64,000 nt of DNA from Halicephalobus mephisto (lineage: Eukaryota > Nematoda > Chromadorea > Rhabditida > Panagrolaimidae), in contig SWDT01000567.1 of assembly GCA_009193035.1 (NCBI GenBank), positions 310,001-374,000 of the forward strand, written 5' to 3'. The position numbers and the translations under genes were made by a program. Below are positions 11,138 to 22,957 of the stretch, one piece after another. The notes under the pieces were generated by a model that was not told the DNA's origin, searched no databases, and was given only the letters and a program-made list of their open reading frames with translations. Positions within the stretch are counted from its first letter, which is position 1. Each line of letters starts with the position of its first letter.

Positions 11138-13543
11138 ATGCTGGGAACTGTTCCCGTGGCTTGTCGGTTTTATTTAGTTGGGAAATGTAGCAAATCTTCC
11201 GAATGCAGATTCATGCACGATAAATCCGCTCCGGTAAATCTATTCTGTACAAAATTCGCTTCTGGAAAATGTCCGTATGAAAAACGCTGCAGGTAGGTTT
11301 TTTAAATTTTAAAATCCAATTCTAAAAATACTGTATTTTGACGGATTTGAAACGGTGATTGGAAGGGTATGTAACATTGTTGAAAAAAGTCAAATTTGAT
11401 ATATGAAAATTGATTTTTAAAATTGTTTCTTAATTGAACTTGAAATCTTTAATAATTTAGTAATTTAAAAATAGAGAAAAATTCTCATATATAAAACTGA
11501 ATTAACAAGTTTTTAGCTATCGAGTGATATATAAAGTTTTCGTCGGAGGCAATTACTGGGCGAGATATAGCGGATTTTGCTATTTTCCGATGTTACTTTT
11601 ATTAAACTTTGTAATTTCCTAAAATAAGAAAATCAATATACTTTGATTTAAAAAACAACATTGATTACGTTATTCTCTACTGAAAAACTAATTTTTTTAA
11701 AATTTTAAATGGAATTTTTTCATCGAAATCGAAAAAAATGGAGTTTTCGATGACAGTAATGTTGAAATCTCCTTCATTTTCGTTTTTTCATTAATTAATA
11801 TTGAAATTAGTAAAAACCAAATCCAAACAACGAAGAGGATATCTGAAAAAATAAAAATCGATATATCGACCGCTTGAAGGACTTTCTAAAATTGTAATTT
11901 TTATTAATTTTTATTTTGAATAAGTCAATTTCGAAAACCTCCACATCATTGACCACAGGTTAGGCTATAGTATTTTTAAACTTAAATTTCACAAAAATTA
12001 AGTAATTTTCGAAAATTTTTCGTAATTTATCTTTTAAGTCAAAAATTTAAAATTTTTCCAAATTTCGGTCATTTTTATACAAATTATATAAATATATTTT
12101 AAAAAATTCGATACATCAAATTATGCAAAAAATAGTAAAAAAATCTTTATGGTTAAACTACTTTTATTTTTTTTAATTAAAATAAAAAAATAATTTTTTT
12201 AAAATTAAAATAAAAAAATAATTTTTTTAAAATTAAAATAAGTAAATTTTTTATTACAAAATTATGTAATCGATGTTCTTAAGTATTTGCTGGATGAGTT
12301 TCCTCAATTCGGAAAGCGAAAAAAAGTCCAATTTAAATGATCCTTGAGTATTAGGTACGAATTCTGGACCTTGGATTAAATCCGACGGAAATCAGTGGTT
12401 CTTCCGTCATTCGATAATTAAGAACTTTTTTATCCAGTTTTATATATGAAAATTTTTCTCTATTTTTAAATTACTAAATTATTAAAGATTTCAGGCTCAA
12501 TTAAGAAGCAATTTTAAAATTCATTTTTTATATATCAAATTTGACTTTTTTCAACAATGTTACATACCCTTCCAATCACCGTTTCAAATCCGTCAAAATA
12601 CAGTATTTTTATAATGTTAAAATTTATGAATTATTTCAGGTATATCCATGAAAATCCGATCCCGAGTATCGAGATCCAGTCGAGACCCAAACTTTGCCGT
12701 TCATATTACGAACTCGGGATTTGCAGAAAACGATGGGATTGCCCCGACATCCACGGATACCTCTGCAGCGGATGTGCTTTATTCGCCATAATGCCGGATG
12801 ACGTCGACGGAGAAAAACATCGAGAAACTTGCAAACTAGAAATGGAAAAAATGTGTCGAAGATACTCTTCAGAATCCATTTCTAAATGTTGTTCGATCTG
12901 TCAGCTTCCTGTAGTCGAAAATTCACAAAGATTCGGGATTCTAGAATCCTGCAATCACGTATTCTGTACTGTCTGTATTAAAAAGTGGCGTACTGTAGAG
13001 GACCAACCAAGAGAAACAACAAAGTAAATTTTTTAAATTTAAATTAATTTTAAATTTTAAAGTTGAATTATGGTTATTTTTCGGATTTCATTTTAAAACT
13101 TTAAATAAATTTAACTTTTAAGATTAAGTAAAAGTAAATTTTAAAATTAAATTATCCTAAAAAATTTCAATTCTATCCAATTTTGAGAATTTTAATTTTA
13201 CTTAATTTTAATTTAAAAAATTTAATTTTTATTTAATTTTAAAAATTTCACTTTTATTTAATTTTAAAAATCCACCTAATCCTAAAATTTCAGAGGTTGT
13301 CCAGTTTGTCGAGTGGTCAGTTCGATGTTGATTCCTTCCGATTACTGGATGGATGATCCTGTTGAAAAAAAAATTTTCATCGAAGATTACAAAAAGAAAG
13401 TGTCCAAAAAACTATGTCGATATTTGATGAACGGCCAGGCCAAATGTCCCTTCGGAATCAACTGTCTGTATTCGCACGAGATAAACGGAGTCGAGATCTG
13501 TCGTGAAAAACCTGGATTTAATAGAATTAGATCGAGAAAGTAG
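11138..13543 (+). CDS. lep-2: Makorin, CCCH/RING E3 ubiquitin ligase (LEP-2 type)
   Basis: Exons 11138-11292, 12640-13023 and 13294-13543 join in phase to 262 aa. Domain order is makorin-specific: CCCH finger 1 (CRFYLVGKCSKSSECRFMH), finger 2 (CTKFASGKCPYEKRCRYIH, split by intron 1), finger 3 (CRSYYELGICRKRW...), the makorin Cys-His motif (GYLCSGC...HRETC), a C3HC4 RING (CSICQLPV... CNHVFCTVC... GCPVCR), and a last CCCH finger with X9 spacing (CRYLMNGQAKCPFGINC). In C. elegans the makorin LEP-2 promotes the juvenile-to-adult transition with LIN-28/let-7; that role is inferred here. Intron 1 is 1.35 kb because it holds a MITE-like element. The gene converges on the IMMP2 gene with 73 bp between stop codons. 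Confidence 0.95.
11323..12613. mobile_element. MITE-like element with ~190-bp terminal inverted repeats in makorin intron 1
   Basis: The left arm starting TAAAAATACTGTATTTTGAC at 11323 and continuing through GGTGATTGGAAGGGTATG is repeated in reverse at about 12430-12612, with few differences over ~190 bp. The ~900-bp interior has no coding frame. Ends flanked by TA suggest a TA target duplication. Superfamily is not assigned. Confidence 0.8.
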
Positions 13544-13616
13544 AATTTTTCATTTTTAAGCCAATCGGGTAGAATCTAGTTGTCTTTCAACCACGAATTT
13601 TAAATTTAGAATAAAT

Positions 13617-14169
13617 CTAGACTATTTTGCCCATTCTGCTAGGTGGCCACAGTATGAACATCGCTTTTCCTTGGAATAAACCTAGATTCACAGGACCGTA
13701 CACCCTGCTGTCCTTGCCAGCGGCTGCGTTGTCAGACAGCATCCAGTAGTCGTTGGTCCCGAGCATCGTCCAGGCCCCGTTCTTCAACTTCACGAACTCT
13801 CCAGGAGATTTCGAAACTCTCTTAATATGTTGGACAGTTGGTTCTTGCGGAGAACTGAAAATTGATATATGAAACTTAAAAAATAAAAAAAACCTACATA
13901 AAAGTAAAAATATCGCCGTTTTTAGGATTCCCGTACCATTTACTGAGCCAAATAACGTCGTTTTGCCACCATCTTCCACCCGTACCATGTAAAGTTGGCT
14001 AGAATGGGATTAATGACGTCATCATTAGATCTGAAATCGGAAAACCTACTTCCATAGAGCCACCCGTGACCGCGGCCGGATGTCCTACGAGATCGCAGAA
14101 AGCTATCGGAACACATATGAATCCTACTCCAGTCCCAATCTTCTTCATCGTCGTCCAGAATTTCTTCAT
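13617..14169 (-). CDS. immp-2: Mitochondrial inner membrane peptidase subunit 2 (IMMP2-type, S26 family)
   Basis: Signal-peptidase-like serine protease that trims sorting signals of intermembrane-space proteins. Exons 14169-14050, 13998-13898 and 13854-13617 give 152 aa, normal for the family. A single N-terminal membrane helix precedes the catalytic serine in GGSMEPTL, whose codons are split between exons 1 and 2. The catalytic lysine sits in HIKRVSK. Later conserved boxes are YWMLSDNAAAGKDSRVYGPV and LWPPSR. The VYGPVNLGLFQGKA/LWPP ending favours subunit 2 over subunit 1. Start chosen as the first ATG giving the short N-terminus of the family. Confidence 0.93.
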
Positions 14170-14289
14170 TTTAATCCAATTGAGATCAGGATAAGCCAAG
14201 GAAGAAAATATTCAAACTCAATCGAGGTTCATCGACGAAGTTTCGCAAATTTTTCGAATGCCAAACTTTGGCGTTTTTTATTTTTTTAA

Positions 14290-15526
14290 ATTATTTTCAT
14301 TTTTGAAACTCCTTTTTCAAATTAATAATATGTCAATTAATAGTGTTTCTGAAGATGATAGATACTATTGTAGATAAAAGTAGGTTAGTTCATATATGAA
14401 ATTTTAAATTTCGTCATTGGTATTTTTATTTTTAAAAAATTTTAAATATCTTCTTAAATATCCCGATCTCAGCGCCATTGTTAGAATTGAAGATTTCAAT
14501 ATATATATATAGGTACTTAAAAGTTGTAAATGCTGTTGAAATTTATATAAAAAACAAAACTTTATTCGAGAATAAACAAGAATTTCGACCCATTGCTGGT
14601 TTATAAAAAATTACTTTTCTTCTTTAATAAGCGTTCTGGTTGTAGGGTTTTTGGGATGTGCATCCATGATTTCATATATGAAAATTAACTTTGAAAGATA
14701 AATATAGGGTCAGGCACCTTATGTATTGCAATATAGAAGACTATAATTTTATGTTAATAGAGTATGGCTGTATAACATTAATTTCGAAATACCTTACGTA
14801 AAACGTTAATTCTAGGTTTTTTGAATGATTTCATATATGAAAATTAACTTTGAAAGATAAATATAGGGTCTAGTACCCTATGTATTGCAATATGAAAGTT
14901 CCTAAATTCAAATAATAAGATTATACTTATGGGAAATTAATTCCGAAGTCATAAGATCACCAAATAATCATTCAAAACCAAAATCTCAAGCTAATTTAAT
15001 TTCTACCAAATTCTAAAAATTCGCGTTGAGACAATTTCGCGGGAATTTTTATTTTCAACTTTTTGACAATAATATGATTATGATTGGATTCTTCGGAAAT
15101 CATAAAAATGATAAATTTTATAATTATGGGTCTCGACTGGAGAATTCTAAAAGTTCGTGTCGAGACCATTTCGTTAAAAAATTATTTTAAATTTTTCTTA
15201 CAACAGTGTACCTATAATTGGATTTTTCAGAATCTAATAAACATTAAATTTTATTATTTTTAATTTCGACAAGAAAGTTCCAGGAATTCTCGTCGAGACA
15301 TTTTCGCAAAAAAATTAATTTTTTTCTTTAATATGATGATTATAAACAATTTTTTCTATTAAGTATTAGTATGTCTTAAGGATTAAAATAAATAATTCAT
15401 TGATTTTTTGAGAATTTGTATATTTTATTAAATATTATAACAATTTTAAATTTTACAATGACTTTTAACAGTAAAAGTTACGGAATTAAATGAATTTAAT
15501 TTAAGTATTTTTTATAGCAGCACTCG
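14290..15526. repeat. Intergenic DNA with two dispersed repeat families
   Basis: A ~150-bp unit with TTTCATATATGAAAATTAAC, GAAAGATAAATATAGGGTC and TATTGCAATAT occurs at about 14670 and 14825; relatives form the array at 26580-27120. From 15000 to 15340 there are three copies of a second family built on GTCTCGACTGGAGAATTCTA, AAGTTCGTGTCGAGACC and ATTATTTTTG-type spacers. Copies of the second family are also at 5640-5780, 9430-9500, 18340-18440, 19010-19130, 27220-27290 and 47960-48060. No gene. Confidence 0.65.
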
Positions 15527-15755
15527 ATTTCTTTGGCAGTGTAGTGGTTAGCGTGGATGGCTGTGAATCGTGAGACCCAGGTTCGGTACCTGGAGGGAGC
15601 TTTAAGATGTTTTCAGTCGGGGATAGCCGATCGAGGGAGATCCTCTTCCGGATATGTTTGGCTCAGATCGACCATGACGTCATGTTATAGACCAAACCGG
15701 TTACAAGAAAGGATATGCCATACCAATTCATGTAATCTGCTGTAAATCCATATTT
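15527..15755 (+). mobile_element. tRNA-derived SINE-like insertion
   Basis: A tRNA-like head carries a box-A-like sequence (TAGTGGTTAGCGTGG) and, 40 bp on, a box-B-like T arm (CCAGG TTCGGTA CCTGG, perfect 5-bp stem). The acceptor and anticodon stems do not pair, so this is not a working tRNA gene. It is followed by a ~140-bp body of unusually even base composition (CCGATCGAGGGAGATCC, CATGACGTCATG) unlike the surrounding AT-rich DNA. That is the head-plus-body layout of a Pol III SINE. A decayed tRNA next to unrelated unique sequence is the alternative. Confidence 0.6.
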
Positions 15756-15854
15756 GTGTGTTATTAAAAAAATATCCTCTCCTTTTTATCGCCTAATATT
15801 ATAATAAGCTGATTCTGTTCAGACAAAAATGTTAAAATGAATAAAATTTTTATA

Positions 15855-18800
15855 TCAAAAACTAACAGGCAAAGAAGGTTTTGTTTTCCTCTCAGTTACC
15901 GTAACCGGGACTATTCTGATGGACCCCGCTCGTTCGCGCTTCCCCGGGGGGACCACCGTGAACACCCTGGCCATGTCGCTCGGGTTCTTGGGGGTCGTTC
16001 CTGTAGTTCCAGATCGAGAAAAAAGTTTCTTCCATTTTCTAAAATTTAATTTAAAAAAAATAAAAAAAAATTTCCAAACTTTGGATTTAAAAATTGTCGA
16101 TAAGGCCTAACGAATAAGAAAGAAATAAGCGGCGAAAATATGACTTGATACGAAAATATCAACATTGCAATGGAATTCACAATAGGTGAGTAGATTCCTG
16201 CCGCAACAGTGGTGATGATGATAAGCAATGGAATACCGACGAATATTAACGGCAACATGGACTAAAAATTCAAACTTAAAAAAATTTATTAAAAAATCAT
16301 TATTTGAAATTTCTTAAAAATTTATTAAAAAAATCATTATTTAAAATTTAAAAAAAATTTATTTGAAAGAATTAAAATTTGAATTTTTTAAAAAATATTA
16401 TTTAAAAAATCATTATTTGAAATTTTTAAAGAAAATTTATTTAAAATTTTTTTGAAAATTTTATTTAAAAAATCATTATTTGAAGTTTTTAAAGAATATT
16501 ATTTAAAATTGAAAAACTTTTTTATTTAAAGTTTCAAAAATTTGTTTTTTTTTAATTATTTAAATTTTTAAAAATTATTTCCGAACCTGAAAAGCTAGGG
16601 ACATTGCGAGGGCTTTTTGGAGATCGTGGGTTTTTTTACTAATTGTAGATCTGTGTTGTTTTAAAACGCTGAAAATAGAATTGCCACGATTACTGTAATT
16701 ATTCAAAAACCTACGTAAATAGTCTGTTGGCAGAAAAAATTAAAATACTGTAACCAGTGATTATAGCTGCTCCCGCGATGTACAACATGTAATAAACCAT
16801 ATAGTTCATGTGGATCAAGTTTCCGAATCTCGTGACGTTGGAGTCACCCTTGTGAGCATAGTACTCAGACCAGTCGCTCACCTATAATGTTAAAATTAAA
16901 AACAACTTATTTCAACATTAAGAATTCCGTTTTATCAAAGCTAATATTCAAAGTTCAAAGTCAAAGTTATTCATCAAAATCCAAAATCAAAGTTATTCAT
17001 CAAAATTCAGAATCAAAGTTATTCATCAAAATTCAGAATCAAAGTTATTCATCAAAATTCAGAATCAAAATTAAGCATCAAAATTATTCGTCAAAGGTCA
17101 AAGTCGAATTTTGTCCTTTTCATACTAAGACAACAAAGATCATTTTAAAAGTCACATTTTGTTCCACCTAAATTAATAGTTAGAACTTATTCTAATTTTT
17201 CGAATTGGACATGACCTTTTGTCATAGCACAAAAACTACAAATTTTTACTTTCAACTATGCTTCTCAACTTTGATAAAACGAAAAAGAGATCTATGAAGA
17301 ACTCGACATCAACATAACATCTGCACTTTGCTTGCAACGTTTAAGTAATCAATGAACTTTAAAATCTGCACTTTGCTTGCAATGTTTAAATCAATCGATT
17401 GATATTGGAATCATAATCGAAATCTGCATTTTGCTCGCAATGTTTAAAAAAATTGGTAAATCTCAAAATCTGCACTTTGCTCGCAATGTTTAAAAAAGTT
17501 AGTAAACTTTAAAATCTGCACTTTGCTTGCAGTGTTTAAAAAAATTATTAAACTTCAAAAATCTGCACTTTGCTCGCAGTATTTAGACAAATCGACTTCC
17601 TCAATTGCTGCACAGAAATCTAATTTCAATTTTAACGTCGATTGAGCTGCCCAAATGTTGCATGCAATCTGCTAATTTAATTTTAAATTTAACGTTGACT
17701 TTTCTGAGTAAATGTTGCAAGCAAATTGCAGATTTAATTTCGACTTTGAGCTTGATGTAAGAGATTTACCTCAGCAGCAGGTCCGGATTTCGGCATGTCC
17801 CCTGCGTACATGAAGAACGAAGCAGTCAAACACAGTAATACTAAAACCACAAATCCAGTCAAGAGGACTTTCTTCTGCAAAACTACATTTGCCCAATGAG
17901 GATGACATACTGTGACGTATCTGAAGAAGAAACTCGAAGGCAAAGCCATGACACTGTAGAGGAATAATCCGATGAAAAGTGAAGTCAGAAGGTGATTCCT
18001 GGCCGGATGAATGAAGTACACCACAGGACCCACGATGACATAAGATATTCCAGAATCGTTAGCGGGACGTTCTATCTAAAAAAAATTATTTAAAAAGTAT
18101 TATTTTTGGATATTTTTTTATACCTTTTAACAATTGTTTAAAAAAGTATTATTTTTATATTGTTTTTATACCTTTTAACAATTGTTTAAAAAAGTATTGT
18201 TTTTATAAATTTTAAAAATTATTTAAAAAGTATTATTTTTGTATATTTTTTGCAAATTTTAAAAATTATTTTTACAGAAGAAACACACAGTTGGATGTCC
18301 TGTATACTGTAATCCAGAATTTTCTGAATTTATTCTTAAAAAGTAGTCGTAAAAATCCAATTACGAAATCACATAATATTATGATTTTTTAAGTTGTTTT
18401 AATTTCTAAGAACTTCCGCAAATTCACGTCAGAGCCATTTAATGAAAAAGTTAATGTTTGAGGTTTACGATAGCTTGATTGTAAGTCTATTTTTGAAAAG
18501 TCATATAAATGCCAAATTTTACAGTTCTTAGTCTGTGCCAAAGTCAGTAAAAAATCGAAATCAAATTGAATTTTCGCACGCCAATTGAACAAACTAGTCT
18601 AATATAGCAAGCAAACTGCAGATTTCGAAATATTTATGAATAAAATAATGTTTATCAACTAATGTATCTTAATGTTGCAAGCAAACTGCAGATTTCGAAA
18701 TATTTATAAAAAAATTATGTTTATCAACTAATTTACCCTAATGTTGCAAGCAAACTGCAGATTTTTTAAAAATATTTATGAATAAAATAATGTTTATCAA

Positions 18801-19392
18801 ATAATCTACCTTAATATTGCAAGCAAACTGCAGATTTTTTTGAAATATTTATAAAAAAATTATTTTTATCAAATAATCTACCCTAATGTTGCAAGCAAAC
18901 TGCAGATTTTGGTTTTGATGTCAACCTCTTCGTAGACCTTGGCACTGAACTAAAAAATTTTAAAAATTGGCGCTCAATCTCGTAAAACTAATAATTTTTA
19001 TAAAATTATAATTCTAATTGGATTTTTAGAAAATCACATAAACATTAAATTTCATAATTCTTAGTCTCAACTGGAAAGTCCCAAAAATTCGCGTCGGGAC
19101 CATTTCGCGAAAATTTTTAATTTTAATATTTTTAATATTTTTTTCAATAATATAATTATCGTATTTCAAAACTAACTTCTTTCTGACTACTGGCGGGTAC
19201 TGGTTGAAGCATCGTCATCGAAAAAGAAACCAGAAAATCCGTGACGGAAACATTTAACAAAAATATACGGTAATTTTTCATTTCTTTAGGAGTCCTGAAC
19301 ACGATGGCGGTGATCAACACAGAAGTCAGAACCATGGAAATTATTCCAGAAACGTAGCAATTTATAGAAAATATAATTTCGTCCAGAAGCAT
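15855..19392 (-). CDS. Serpentine chemoreceptor, class d-like (Srd) seven-helix GPCR
   Basis: Exons 19392-19177, 18075-17770, 16881-16715, 16668-16587, 16261-16080 and 16038-15855 join in phase to 378 aa. Srd-like landmarks: RTPKEMKNYRIFLLNVSVTD after TM1, SSFFFRYVTV near the third intracellular boundary, SKKTHDLQKALAMSL before TM6, and VRPYRQF after TM7, where nematode chemoreceptors carry a conserved PYR. The intron after PYRQFLNPK uses donor GTTTGG and is 41 nt. The final exon is a hydrophilic tail (KWKKLFSRSGTTG...) with markedly G/C-ended codons. Such receptors usually act in sensory neuron cilia; the ligand is unknown. Introns 1 and 2 (about 1.1 and 0.9 kb) are swollen by transposon-derived repeats. 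Class assignment is less certain than GPCR identity. Confidence 0.82.
16970..17060. repeat. 24-bp tandem repeat in chemoreceptor intron 2
   Basis: Four units of AAAGTTATTCATCAAAATTC plus AGAATC in tandem. They give an open frame by chance; this is not a gene. Confidence 0.8.
17285..17755. repeat. Array of CTGCACTTTGCTTGCAATGTTT motifs, degenerate Harbinger-type MITE
   Basis: About seven spaced copies of AATCTGCACTTTGCT and GCAATGTTTAA lie between AGATCTATGAAGAACTCGAC (left) and a reversed relative (right, near 17730-17755). The motif and edges resemble the element at 18536-18944 and the terminal repeats of the element at 55726-57882. The element abuts the donor of exon 2. Confidence 0.6.
18536..18944. 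mobile_element. Harbinger-like MITE in chemoreceptor intron 1, CTG target duplication
   Basis: The element begins TGCCAAAGTC and ends in the reverse of TGCCAAGGTCTACGAAG. CTG is found directly before (18533-18535) and after (18945-18947). The interior has five ~60-80-bp units with TTGCAAGCAAACTGCAGAT. The ends match the terminal repeat TGCCGAGGTCTATAAAG of the two-gene element at 55726-57882, so it is probably a non-autonomous relative. Confidence 0.75.
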
Positions 19393-20865
19393 CAGAATCC
19401 GTCTTTTTCGAAAACTACTGTAATTGAAATTTTTAGACTTTTTTTAAAATTTATTCTTTCTTATAAATCATATATTAAAACAAATTACAACTTTCAAAAA
19501 AGTAATAAAAAGTTATTCAAAATTATCGGGTAAAAAGCAAAAATTAAAAAAATTATTTCTTAAAAAAAGCAAAAATTACAGTTAACGAGTACCGGGTATA
19601 ATTATAAACGAAATCGATAAAAATTTACGATTTTTAATTTTTAAAAATTTTTATCAAAAAAATAATTTTTAATTTTTAAAAAATTTTATTAAAAAAATAA
19701 TTTTTAATTTTTAAAAAATTTTTATCAAAAAAATAATTTTTAATTTTTAAAAAATTTTTATCAAAAAAATAATTTTTTATTTTAATTTAGAAAAAAATAA
19801 TAATTATTTATTTTAATTTAGAAAAAAAAATTTTTATTTAAAAAATAATAATTTCCAATTTAGAGAAAATAATAATTTTTAATTTAAAAAAAATAATTTT
19901 TTTTGACAGGTGAAAAAAAATTAAAAAAGGAACTAAGTTTCCACATATTTCGGAATCAGGTACTGTAATTAATGCAAAAAGTTGAATTTTTATAAAATAT
20001 ATAATTTTTAAAAGATAATGAAAGATTCTAAAATTAAATAAAATTATAGAATTCGAAAAATTGAAATTCTTAAAATTTCAAAAAATCAAAAAAGTAAAAA
20101 AAAATTAAAAATTCTGATGTTTTTAGAAATCTTTGAAAATTTATTTTTGGATTTTTATAATTTTCAAAATTATATAAAAATTTAAAAAAATTAGAAATTT
20201 CGAAAATTTTAAAACTTAAAAAAAAATAAAAATTTTTCTGAATTTTTACAAAAACTTCCAAAATCTATTTTAAGATTCTGAAGATTTTTAAAATCTCATG
20301 GAAACTTGCAAAGTTTTAAAATTTTCCCAGAATTCGGTGAAAAATTACAAAATTTTTTTTAAATTCGGATTTTTATGAAAACAAAGTATATTTTAGGATT
20401 TCGAAAATCTTAAAAATTAAAAAAAAATAATAAAAATTTATAAGATTAGTATTTTAAAAAATTTAAAAAGTTATTAAATATATAAAATTTTATAGAACTT
20501 TTGAGATTTTAGAATTTTAAAAATTTTGTAAAAAATTATTAAAAATTTTAGAAAATAATTAAGAATTATAAAATTTTACGAAATTTTTTGAAACCTTTAG
20601 GAATCTATTTCGAAAATTTGAGGATTTTAGAAATCATTGAAAATTTTAGAAATTTCCAGAATTGAGTAAAAAGTTTTACTTTTTTGAATTCCATGATTCT
20701 GGAAGTTACTGAAAAATTTTGAAAATTTTTCTCGAAACATTTCCGCATTGGAATTGATTTTGGAGTTTTACAGTAATATAACTCTAAAGTTGTAAAGTAA
20801 TTAATTCTACTTCATAGGAAGGTAACCTTGGACAAAATTCACTTTAGTCAGACATTACTTTTTCT
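19393..20865. other. A/T-rich intergenic DNA, no gene seen
   Basis: Upstream of the chemoreceptor. 19640-19900 is tandem AATAATTTTTAATTTTTAAA, and 20000-20700 is homopurine/homopyrimidine-biased AT sequence. Open frames here are low-complexity artefacts. Confidence 0.65.
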
Positions 20866-20869
20866 ATCT

Positions 20870-21240
20870 ATTCTGAAGTCTATAAAAAACTCGACGTCAG
20901 AATCAAAGTCAAATTCAATTTTCACAATGCTGACCAAGGAGACCTGCCAAAATGCTGCGAGCAAACTGCAGATTTGATTGTAGTTGTGATTTCGAAATCT
21001 TAATTAAAAATTTAGTTTTATCAATTGACTTTCCAGAATGCTGCGAGCAAACTGCAGATTTGAATTTGATTTTAATTTCGAAATCTTTCTAATTAAAAAT
21101 TTAGTTTTATCAATTGACCTGCCAGAATGCTGCGAGTAAACTGCAGATTTGATTTTGATTTTAAGATCAACTTCTCTGCTCAAACGTTGCGAGCAGTCTG
21201 CAGATTTGATTTTGATGTCGACCACTTTATAGACTCCAGT
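20870..21240. repeat. Degenerate Harbinger-type MITE with CTGCAGATTTGA units
   Basis: Left edge CTGAAGTCTATAAAAAACTCGA and right edge GTCGACCACTTTATAGACTCCAG (reversed relative) enclose four copies of ATGCTGCGAGCAAACTGCAG. Same family as 18536-18944 but more diverged at the ends. Confidence 0.6.
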
Positions 21241-21409
21241 ATTGAAAATTTAATTTTTTATAATTTGAAAATACACTTTATGATTTTTAAGGAATTAAAA
21301 AAGTTCAATTTATTTTGCAATAATATCAAAAACACAAATCAAGGATTAAGGCAGATAAATCAGAAATATATCTGTTCGGAAATTTACTAGACATCATTAT
21401 TGGACAGAT

Positions 21410-21960
21410 TCGATTTATCCAACGCCAATTAAATTAATATTATTTTTATTATTTTTGCCAATGACAATATTTGGAGAAACTAATCCAAAAAACAACTTTA
21501 AGACAATGTGCATAATACACACAAAACAAAATATATTAAAATAGCTCTAATGTATCAGATACATTACATACAATAAGCTAATATAGATTTAATTTATCTA
21601 CTATATCTAATATATCTAATATATTGAATATAATGTATCTGGTAAATCAGAGCCGTTTTAATGTATCAGATACATGACATACAATAAACTGATATAAATT
21701 TAATTTATCTAATATATTGAATGTAATGTACCTAATAAATCAGAGCCGTTTTAATGTATCAGATACATGACATACAATAATCTGATATAAATTTAATTTA
21801 TCTAATAAATCAGGCCGTTTTAATATATCAGTACATTACATAAAATCCATCGATATCATACTGAATGTACCGGTACATTGAATATAATTTACCCGGTAAA
21901 TCAGACCGCTTTAATACGTCGGTACATTACATACTATTTACACTTTTTAATCTGTACCAT
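21410..21960. repeat. Tandem ~110-bp repeat rich in GTATCAGATACAT palindromes
   Basis: Four to five units carry TTTTAATGTATCAGATACAT, ACATACAATAA and AATTTATCTAATATATTGAAT. A related ~80-bp array is inside the second glutaminase gene at 39055-39560. Confidence 0.75.
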
Positions 21961-22382
21961 GCTTCCATTTTTGTCTGAAAATCAAATTAATAAAGTAAGA
22001 AAATTATTAAATTTATCGATTTCGAAATTTAACTAGATTGCAGATAAACTTAGTACGAATGCCGTAAATAATATAACTTTATCCGGAGCCGTCTCAGGTA
22101 ACGTACAATTCTGTTTACTTAAAAGTCTAAATTTAGTAAAAATTAAAAACAAATTTTTAAATAAATTTTAAATAAATCAATTTAGATCTTCAGAATTTTG
22201 TTCTCCAGAAAATTCTCAACAACAAGTAATTTGAAAAACTAAATTTGATAAAGAAAATAAACACCGAATTTGGGGGTCCTAAAAAATTCCAAAATTTAAT
22301 TGTTTTAATTAAAGAAATCACAAGTCAAATTTTACGAAATTTTGAAAAAATTAAATTTAAAAAAAACAAAAATTCAGATACT

Positions 22383-22957
22383 AAGGGAGCTTGATTAAAA
22401 TATGTAAGGCTTACATGGTGCTTTTCTGGAACCCCCTTTCCTATATAAACCTTACATATTTTAGATTAGCTCCCTTATAAGTTATTGTAGCTTTTTTAAA
22501 TTTAGAGAGCGTTCTTAAAATATGTAACACTTACATGGTGCTCTTCTGAAACCCCCTTCCCCATATAAACCTTACATATTTTAGGCAAGCCTCCTAAATT
22601 ACAAAAAAAAGCTAAAATAACCTATAAGAGAACTTACCTAAAATATGCAAGACTTACATGGTGCTTTTCTGGAACCCCCTCACTTATATAAACCTTATAT
22701 ATTTTAGATTAGCTCCCTTATAAGTTATTGTAGCTTTTTTAAATTTAGAGAGCGTTCTTAAAATATGTAACACTTACATGGTGCTCTTCTGGAACCCCTT
22801 CTCACAAGTAAGCTTTATATATCCTTGCATATTTTAGGTAAGTTCCCTTACAGGTTACTTTAGCTTTTTTTTATTTAGGGAACTTACCTAAAATATGTAA
22901 GGCTTACATGGTGCTTTCTGGAACCCCCTGTTAACCTTACATATTTTTGGCAAGCTC
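22383..22957. repeat. ~120-bp tandem array in which each unit is a hairpin
   Basis: Five units begin AAAATATGTAAGGCTTACAT, continue GGTGCTTTTCTGGAACCCCC, and end in ACCTTACATATTTTAG, the reverse complement of the beginning. Units start near 22397, 22517, 22640, 22757 and 22889. The second arm of the first four is followed by a TTAGGGAGC-type linker. Confidence 0.8.

Noticed and set aside
15536..15606. Working tRNA gene
   Set aside because: The T arm pairs but acceptor and anticodon stems do not; better read as a SINE head or pseudogene.
15837..16110. Plus-strand frames (MDPARSRFPGG..., RS-rich peptide) near 15.9-16.1 kb
   Set aside because: Shadows of the last chemoreceptor exon on the minus strand, which joins in phase and ends properly.
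16887..17171. 94-codon plus-strand frame in the chemoreceptor intron
   Set aside because: It is made by a 24-bp tandem repeat and low-complexity sequence.
20070..20261. 63-codon minus-strand frame rich in Phe/Lys
   Set aside because: A/T low-complexity artefact.
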